A DNA stretch of 64,000 bases, taken from contig NC_016131.3 of NCBI RefSeq assembly GCF_000005505.3, positions 69,638,355-69,702,354 of the forward strand, read 5' to 3'. The notes beneath the pieces were generated by a model that did not search any database, was not told where the DNA came from, and saw only the letters and a program-made list of their open reading frames with translations. This document shows, piece by piece, positions 57,267 to 64,000 of the stretch (the stretch's first letter is position 1; every line of letters starts with the position of its first letter). The position numbers and the translations under genes were made by a program. Origin of the DNA: Brachypodium distachyon (Eukaryota > Streptophyta > Magnoliopsida > Poales > Poaceae).

Positions 57267-57591
57267 ATATATGCTGGAATGCCAAGCAGCATACCAATTT
57301 CTGAACCAACTGCGCCCATGAAGTCAGCTAGGGCACGCCAATGTGCCAATCCAGACTGCACTAAATGCAGGGATGCATCTATTCAGCTCCTTATGTAAGT
57401 TCAGCTACACAATTCGTTGTTCCTGTTGAATTGCCAAGATTAGGAGCTTACAGGCAGCTCTTGCATAGTGATTATGCATGTGTAAAACCAAATATAGGCA
57501 ATATATCGCAAGTTAAACATTTCTAGTCCACATCCTGCTTAACTAATCAGCAGACAGAATGGTAATGTTGATGCCACCAACCACTGGCGGA

Positions 57592-57758
57592 GCTACTGCC
57601 CGGCGACCCTGGGCAGCTGCCCGGGCTCAGCCGGAAAATTTATGCTAATCAGCATAGTTATATGAAGGCTAAGATATGTTTTTTCTTAAGCTTAAATACT
57701 GATCAGTATAGCTTTTGCCCGGGCTGCTCGAGCTGGCTGGCTTCGCCACAGCCCACAG
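57592..57758. mobile_element. hAT-like MITE, 167 bp
   Basis: The left end CACTGGCGGAGCTAC is of the grass hAT type; the right end (complement CTGTGGGCTGTGGCGAAGCC) is diverged. An exact 8-bp duplication CCACCAAC flanks the element (57584-57591 and 57759-57766). Confidence 0.7.
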
Positions 57759-57858
57759 CCACCAACAAATGACTGGGGCTTGTAGTGACACAGTAAGAAA
57801 ACTCAAGAGTTCAAAACACGGAGAAAAAAAGTTTCTGAACTGATTTCGAACCTAAATA

Positions 57859-57971
57859 CTCCCTCTGATCCTAAATTCTTGACTCAAATTTGCCCAAATA
57901 TGGATGTATCTATTCTTAAAAAGCATCTAGATACATGTAATATTTCGACAACAATTTAGGATCGGAGGGAG
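57859..57971. mobile_element. Stowaway MITE, 113 bp
   Basis: CTCCCTCTGATCCTAAATTC at the left and AATTTAGGATCGGAGGGAG at the right are inverted repeats with TA on both sides (57857-57858 and 57972-57973). Confidence 0.85.
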
Positions 57972-59856
57972 TATTAGATATATACTAAAACTAATGTCCC
58001 AGTGTCCCACAGCAATCACAAAATAATTTCATGAATTAGTAAATGATGTGTCTCATCACATCAAATAAATTCAGTCCGTGCACACCTTTCTAACAAGAAC
58101 ATGTTTATTAACGCATGAACACCTATGTAAAAAATCAGCCACCTTTGTGGCTTCGTTGCAGCTCCAAAATAAATGTATATCTACTGTCCTATCTCCAGGA
58201 TCATATTTACAGATCCAAAACCAGACAGTGTACAACAAATATACAAATATTTTCACTGATGCACAGATATGGTATCATACAAGTCAACCTCGTTCATGCA
58301 GTGCCATGTGGCGCTACAGGTAGACTACCCATTGTTATATTGGCTTCAAAAGGGATCTCTCAGTTCATTTCGACAAGGAGCAGTAAGCAGATGCAAGAAA
58401 CTTAACTTCCTCTTGTTTGAAGGAAATGGTTTAATCATTTTGTATATAAATAATGTTTACCTTACGCTGCTTATAGCAACACCTTCAGCTGATGAACCAG
58501 AAACTTCAATCTTTGTCTTTGAGAGCACAACCTTACAGCATTAAGATCACAAAGAACAGTGCACGGACCATGGAATGAGACATATCAGCCAAACTGCATG
58601 GTTTCCAAAATGTTCAGGTAAGCATTATCATGAATAAAAACAGGGAGTTGTGAAGGAGGGAAAGAAACCAGAAACACAATTATAAGAAATAGGTATTTAA
58701 CAGAAATTGATCACTCACCTTGATAAGCAAGAGCACCAACAGGAACAGAATGGCTAGAGTACTCAGATCCCTTCCTTTCCCAAAAGGTTAACCAGGAAAT
58801 TCCACAGTACATCCTGCAGACAAGATGTAATAGCAATAAAACCATCTTAGCACTTGCACATACATAAAAATATTTAGAACTAAAGCACCTGGAATTGAAG
58901 TCTGGACCTGAGATATGAAACAGAGGTTGGTAGTGTAAAATGATGGGCATATTCGACATGTAAAACAGCTCAATTGGGTATGAACTTGTTGCCCAGGTAA
59001 ATCGGTCACATTTGGAAGATTATGACGATAAGAAGCCTCATGTAGGGCAGACAGTATAAGTTCTAGATCAACAGGGGGGACAATGGAATCCGAACTGCTA
59101 CAAATTGAGCATACCACTGCTGATGGTTGTGGAGCTAAACATCTTCCAGATGATATTCTCACTGTATGACACAAGTCTACCATGAGCCAAGTCAACATAG
59201 AACAATATGCCAACAAGACAGACCTGCCAGATATTGGTAGCAACGAACAGAAATGCCAGAAGAAAAATCATAACCTTCCAAAAGAAGTTCATCCAGACAG
59301 ATGACAATGAAGCCAGCAAAGAAAAGCTGAAGTATAATGAGAATAACATTCTCTATCCTAAGTTGGCATACAGACATACATGACAGAGTCCAGATAAAAC
59401 ATATGCCACAGCTTCCCAAATAGCGACCAGGAGATGAAGCAAGTTTTGTCACCTTTTCTGAATAAAAAGAAGGTATTATGCGTCACAACTCATAAGACAA
59501 TTACGGTATATAGGAAATTTTGAAGTAAATCACTGGAATTAAAGTCTGTACCTGCGGTTAGAAATGGAGGTTGCTCATCAGTGTAGAGTAAAGAATGATG
59601 GACATATTCAGCTTGTAACAGCTAAACTGTATATATGAACCTCGCAGCCCACAGGCATTCTTTGCTCTCACCGGAAGCACAACACTGAAGCCTTTAGGAA
59701 CAGATATCAATGAGGAAGACCAAGAAAATAGCAAAACAAGGAAGACGTCCTGTAGCCATCCCACTCACTCTAGGTGGATATCTCTGACGCATCAGGTCTC
59801 ACAAGAACAAGCCCTAATTGCTGAAGTGCATCAAGTCCAGCGGATTCTGCTGAAGA
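57972..59856. other. downstream region of the PPR gene
   Basis: No second gene is supported. The part near 59000-59856 may be transcribed as a long, possibly spliced 3' UTR of the PPR gene on the - strand, but this cannot be shown from sequence. Open frames on the - strand at 58711-59764 have no domain. Confidence 0.45.
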
Positions 59857-62634
59857 CTACTCTTTCAATGCTTCCCTTGCTAAAATGGTGCGTGCATGGG
59901 AACTAGGATTCCGACGATTTGTTTCCATGATATGAAGAAATTCCATGCACAAATCTTTGTACCCAGCCCCAAGCAGTCCATTGATGAGGATAGTCCATAC
60001 AATCTCATCAGCATTTAAAGCCCTTGATAGCATTTTTTCGAAAACAAACCGAGCTTCTTTCCTTCTGTGTAATTGGCATAGAGTACATATTAGTTCTTTA
60101 TAACCAGTAAGGTGGAGCTCACAACGTTGATCAGACATATGTTTGAATACATCCATAGCCAGGTCAACTTTCAGGGCTCTCAAAAGTGAAATTAAAAAAT
60201 GCTTATATGTATCCTGGTTTGGACATTGACTCTGACTAACCATGCTTCTGTACAGATTATTTGCCTCAAACCATCTACCACTTCTGCTTAATCGAGATAA
60301 CAGTGCATCATACAGCTGACGAGATAGCTCAAAATCCAGTTCTGCTAACTTAGAAGACAAGACTGAAATAACATCTTTGTTAATGATTTGATCATCAAAA
60401 GTAGAGGTTGAGGCTGCATTTGGCAAGGCCACAAGTTTATGGTACACCATCTCATTTTGCAACCCTTTAATCAAAACATCATAAGTTTGCAAGGTTGGTT
60501 GACATCCAGCATTTATCATTTCGCCCAGAAAATCGAAGGCACGGTCAACTTTGCCTGACATTACACATACTTCAATCATCTTAACATATGTAACTTCATC
60601 TGGAATAAGCCCTTGCTTCTTCAGTTCTGAAAACATTTCCTCAGCTTCTTCTACCCTGCCTTCTTGACCTAGAGCTTGGATAAGAGAACTGTAAGTATGC
60701 AAATTAGGTAAGCAACCATGTTTGACCATCTTGTTGAACATTTCAAGGGCCAAAGGAATGGCACCATTATTGCAAAGCCCATTAATAACAGTACTGTAAG
60801 TGACTACATCTGGGGATATCTTTTCTTCAAGCATCACTTTGCAAAGTTCCTCTGCACCAGAAAAATTATTCTGCTTAGTCAGACCATGGATTAAAACATT
60901 GTAGGTTTGAACATTTGGTCTGCAACCACTTCTCTTCATGCGTTCCAACATTCTTGCTGCACAGTCCAGTTTCTCGTCCTTGCAGTATCCGCTTATGAGC
61001 GCAGTGTAGGTAACTTCATTTGGGCATAACCCACGATCCATCATTTCGTTGAACATTCCAGAAGCCAATTCCATTTTACTTATCTTGCAAAAACCAGAAA
61101 TCAGTTCAGTATAGGACCACTCATCAGGTTGACACCCATTAGCCTTCATAAGCTCTAGAACTCTAATAGCCACATCAGTATCCCCTGAGTCACAGTATCC
61201 TTTGATGATGATGTTGTATGTGACAAGTGTAGGTGTAGGCCTTCCCTTCAACATGTTGGTCAGCATTGACATTGCCTTCTCGGTATCACCAATTGTGCAG
61301 TAGCCCCTGATCAATTCATTGTATGAACTGGTGTTCGGTAAACAACCATGTTTGCCCATCATATTAAAAACAATAAGTGCAGAATCAATTTCCATATTCT
61401 CCATCAGAACATTCATCAAAGCATTATATGTCACTGTATTAGGAACCACACCATCTCTTGACATCCTATGAAACAGTCCAATGGCCATCCTTGATACACG
61501 CTGCCCACTTATAAGTGATGTGTATGTATACACATTTGGTTTGCATCCCTTTTTTTTCATATCGATGAATATCTTCCAGGCATCTTCAATGCGCCCCATG
61601 TCACATAATGCAACAATAGGGGCAGTAAAAGTGTGAACTGTCGGCAGAACACCATGCCGTGTCATTTCACTAATAAAATCCAACGCCTCATTCACCCTCC
61701 CACTGTTGCAGAGCCCATTGATTAGGGTTGAGTATGTTGCGGCGTTTGGCTCACACCCCTCTTCATCCATCCGATTGAAAATCTCAAATGCTGAATCCAA
61801 GTCACGGTTCCTACAATACCCAAGAATCATCGACGTGTAGGTGAACGTGTCGGGTTTCATCCCGGATTTGAACACCTTATTTATGATTGACTCTGCATCC
61901 CTAACATTGCCATCCTTGCACAATGCATTGATCACGGAATTGTAGATAAGTAAATTTGGCTGCAGACCTTCTCTGAGAATCTGGTGGTACCTGTCCATGA
62001 CAGTGCTTGTCATGTTAAGCTTGTTCAGCTGGATCAACAGGGTTGTGTACGTGAAGAGACCCATCTTGGGCCCTCTCTGGCTGAACATATCCAAGTAATT
62101 CAACGCTTGCGTCATCTCCGCTTTGTTGCTGCAGGATTTGATCATGTGGATGCGGGCGCGTCCCACTGCGGCAGGGCGGTCACGGGACTCCAGCAGACGC
62201 ATGGCGACCTTGGCGAACGTGTCCGGCCCGTATTTGTGGGAATGCTCCCGCGAGAGGAAGAGCAGGAACTCGAGCGCGCGGACAGGGACTAGGCACCTGG
62301 CTGCTACGAAGGCGGCCTTCTCGGGTGTGAGAGACGCGAGCAGGGTGCTGCGCTGCCAATCAGGCTGCGCCAGACACGAGAGCGCACGCTTAGTCAGGGT
62401 GGCTTTTCTCGGCCGTGGCTGCGTCAGCTCCTCCGGCCTTTGGCTAGGGCTACCCACGGGGTCTTCTGGAGGTGGTTTCTCGGATCCCAGGCCACCTTTC
62501 TCCAGTGAGGAAGAGGAGAAGGCGGAGAGAAGGGGGTGGGGGAGCGGTTTGAAGTGGGCGGCGGCGGATGCGGCGCGCGGGAGGAGGGATAAGGGGCGGA
62601 GGCGACGGATGGGCGAAGGGGGCGACGGCGCCAT
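59857..62634 (-). CDS. P-class pentatricopeptide repeat (PPR) protein, 925 aa, intronless
   Basis: A putative organellar RNA-binding protein. Residues 1-40 (MAPSPPSPIRRLRPLSLLPR) are rich in Arg, Ser and Pro with few acids, typical of a mitochondrial or plastid targeting peptide. From about residue 193 to 714 fifteen consecutive PPR motifs can be read, mostly 35 residues each (for example LLIYNSVINALCKDGNVRDA, VVTYSTVINGLCNNGAIPLA). A partial motif follows, and about four more lie near 771-907. No E, DYW or SMR domain follows, so this is the P class: RNA stabilisation, processing or translation rather than editing. Motif 6 (about 368-399) is only 32 residues long. I start at 62634 because this ATG has A at -3 and G at +4; another in-frame ATG at 62691 has a poor context, and the frame opens further only with non-ATG codons. 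Open frames opposite it are by-products. Confidence 0.93.
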   Translation of the reverse strand: MAPSPPSPIRRLRPLSLLPRAASAAAHFKPLPHPLLSAFSSSSLEKGGLGSEKPPPEDPVGSPSQRPEELTQPRPRKATLTKRALSCLAQPDWQRSTLLASLTPEKAAFVAARCLVPVRALEFLLFLSREHSHKYGPDTFAKVAMRLLESRDRPAAVGRARIHMIKSCSNKAEMTQALNYLDMFSQRGPKMGLFTYTTLLIQLNKLNMTSTVMDRYHQILREGLQPNLLIYNSVINALCKDGNVRDAESIINKVFKSGMKPDTFTYTSMILGYCRNRDLDSAFEIFNRMDEEGCEPNAATYSTLINGLCNSGRVNEALDFISEMTRHGVLPTVHTFTAPIVALCDMGRIEDAWKIFIDMKKKGCKPNVYTYTSLISGQRVSRMAIGLFHRMSRDGVVPNTVTYNALMNVLMENMEIDSALIVFNMMGKHGCLPNTSSYNELIRGYCTIGDTEKAMSMLTNMLKGRPTPTLVTYNIIIKGYCDSGDTDVAIRVLELMKANGCQPDEWSYTELISGFCKISKMELASGMFNEMMDRGLCPNEVTYTALISGYCKDEKLDCAARMLERMKRSGCRPNVQTYNVLIHGLTKQNNFSGAEELCKVMLEEKISPDVVTYSTVINGLCNNGAIPLALEMFNKMVKHGCLPNLHTYSSLIQALGQEGRVEEAEEMFSELKKQGLIPDEVTYVKMIEVCVMSGKVDRAFDFLGEMINAGCQPTLQTYDVLIKGLQNEMVYHKLVALPNAASTSTFDDQIINKDVISVLSSKLAELDFELSRQLYDALLSRLSRSGRWFEANNLYRSMVSQSQCPNQDTYKHFLISLLRALKVDLAMDVFKHMSDQRCELHLTGYKELICTLCQLHRRKEARFVFEKMLSRALNADEIVWTILINGLLGAGYKDLCMEFLHIMETNRRNPSSHARTILAREALKE

Positions 62635-63815
62635 GGTAGGACGAGGAGGAAGATGAAGTCCAATTGGAGGTGGGGGATCCCATCGCGTCATGGGAGAAGA
62701 AGGGTGGCCATGTGGGGTGGCGGTGGCCAAGGGATGGATTCCGAGGGCAGCGGCCAGGGAGAGTCGGAGAGAGCTACACGAAGGACGAACTCCGTAGGTT
62801 GAAGGAAAGAGAGATGGGCCGTAGTGGGCTACCGATTCTTAAAGAGGAAGTGTTGTCGCTTGGGCTACATCCAGGCCGAATCTAGCAATAATATCTTGTA
62901 GGCTAAGGCCCACATGTAGCCCATAAGCTGAGCACGACCTGGTCTGGCCTGTCGCGGCTAACCTAACCGCCGCCCATGAGACGCCGTGTGCGCGGGGTGG
63001 GAAGCGGCGGCTCGGAAGCGCAGCAGCCGCTGACCAGCCGGCCGGTCTGCCGATGTTGTCTCGTCCTGCGGGCTACGGTGGCCGGACGGCAGCGACATTT
63101 GATCGGTTCGCCGTGAACGGGCCAGCGGCGGCGACGGCTAATCCCGATGGGAACGGCGAGCGTACGTATCTCTGTGCTCGATCTGCGGTTGTCAATTAAG
63201 GGTAGCTAAGCAAGCAGCGCGCTTCTTGTTGCCCCGGTAAAGGTACAACTAGCAAACAAGACTAATGGGGCGCGCACTCTTGTGTTTGATTTGATATCCC
63301 AATGTTGAGATGCACAACTAAGATGTTAGCAGAGCACAACATGGAAATCCTTAATTTGCCTTTCACCATGTTGCTCTCACTGTCGCACGAGATCCAGCAC
63401 CACTCCGGATTACGGAATAAAATACACTATGCATTCGGCCAAATGCAAAACCTCTTTATAAAGTGTAAATGCTATCAGGTACACAATGATACATATACAA
63501 AAAACTTGAAAAACCCCAAAGCACTACTCATTTTTTTTGTGATGAATCATGATATCAACCTTCACCCAATTGCTAGCCAACACACACCACGAGTACACAC
63601 ACTGATGTGGATGTCCAGCTAGCCCACCACGCATCTTCTCTTTTTTTTTTCCCTCTCAACCACATCTTGCAAAAATCCTGGAGCGCTCCAACTGCAGCAC
63701 AACTCCATTATTTACCTTTCTGCAAACACACGCCGTTCTGTTCTGTCTTCTGTGCTGTATGCTCTATAAATCACTCTTACACACTTCTCTTTGTACATCG
63801 CTAGATGCGTCTCCT
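62635..63815. other. spacer between the PPR and sulfate transporter genes
   Basis: Holds the PPR promoter and 5' UTR on the left (- strand) and the sulfate transporter 3' UTR on the right (- strand). Both genes read leftward. The open frame at 63302-63622 lacks any domain. Confidence 0.5.
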
Positions 63816-63959
63816 TCAGACGTTCTCAGCCGACTTCGGAGCGAATTTCTTAACTGCGTCGCCGACAGACATGAATATATTGTCTTCACCGATGAGCTCT
63901 GTGAAGTTCGCTGACCGGAGCTTCTGGATCACTGCTGGCCCCGGATTGGCGAGAATCAG
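63816..63959 (-). CDS. sulfate transporter (SULTR), last exon only, partial
   Basis: Read on the - strand, the exon begins after an acceptor (TTCCACTTACAG, 63960-63971) and encodes 47 residues up to the TGA at 63816-63818. LILANPGPAVIQKLRSANFT, then ELIGEDNIFMSVGDAVKKFA, is the C-terminal end of the STAS domain of plant SULTR proton/sulfate symporters. The membrane part and the rest of STAS must lie to the right of the window. SULTR3-type proteins have this kind of ending, but the subgroup cannot be fixed from 47 residues. The exon is easily overlooked because it is short and on the strand opposite a longer accidental frame. Confidence 0.78.
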   Translation of the reverse strand: MILANPGPAVIQKLRSANFTELIGEDNIFMSVGDAVKKFAPKSAENV

Positions 63960-64000
63960 CTGTAAGTGGAACACATGGAATTTTTTTTCTTAGTGGAGCG

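Noticed and set aside
61984..62656. Open frames on the + strand opposite the PPR gene
   Set aside because: Antisense shadows of the PPR coding sequence and its GC-rich 5' end.
7816..63959. A sulfur-metabolism gene cluster linking serine acetyltransferase and the sulfate transporter
   Set aside because: They are 55 kb apart with unrelated genes between them, so co-location is most likely chance.

Overview
The window is nuclear DNA of a grass, most likely a pooid (a Brachypodium, Lolium, oat or wheat relative). Supporting signs are spliced plant genes with GC-rich 5' ends, Stowaway and Tourist MITEs, Au-type SINE copies, a TRIM retroelement, L1-type LINE tails and a nuclear insertion of plastid DNA with the grass gene order rpl2-trnH-rps19. 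The species was not determined.

Nine protein-coding loci are supported. On the + strand: the last exon of an alpha/beta hydrolase (1451-2290); the conserved exon of a plastid-type ribosomal protein S10 (2733-3044); an intronless serine acetyltransferase (7816-8760); an uncharacterised three-exon proline-rich plant protein (13552-17744); a GID2/SLY1-like F-box protein (33391-33921); and a small protein with an EAR-like LNLSL motif (54702-55121). On the - strand: a three-exon CASP-like 2B membrane protein (39179-43263); a P-class PPR protein (59857-62634); and the last exon of a sulfate transporter that runs out of the right edge (63816-63959).

Between the genes lie many transposable elements whose ends can often be fixed by target-site duplications (TSDs). 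They include a decayed hAT-type transposon with a multi-stop transposase (21256-24756), a probable 3.1-kb LTR on the - strand (25373-28492), a TRIM with LTRs, PBS, PPT and TSD (15174-15626), two 5'-truncated LINE tails sharing one 11-bp TSD (11171-12311), another LINE tail (56905-57266), SINEs (30709-30964, 43897-43997, 45617-46382), several hAT-like, Tourist and Stowaway MITEs, and a 146-bp tandem array grown out of a MITE (5040-5660). A plastid fragment of about 1.25 kb lies at 50440-51705.

The genes form no operon or cluster. The metabolic links are weak: serine acetyltransferase and the sulfate transporter both serve sulfur assimilation but are 55 kb apart, and PPR and S10 both point to organelle gene expression. 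I found no convincing new multi-gene system. The most informative observations are nested-insertion chronologies, a perfect 370-bp intronic duplication, two copies of a promoter/first-exon-like block, a GC-AG intron, and two conserved but uncharacterised plant proteins.
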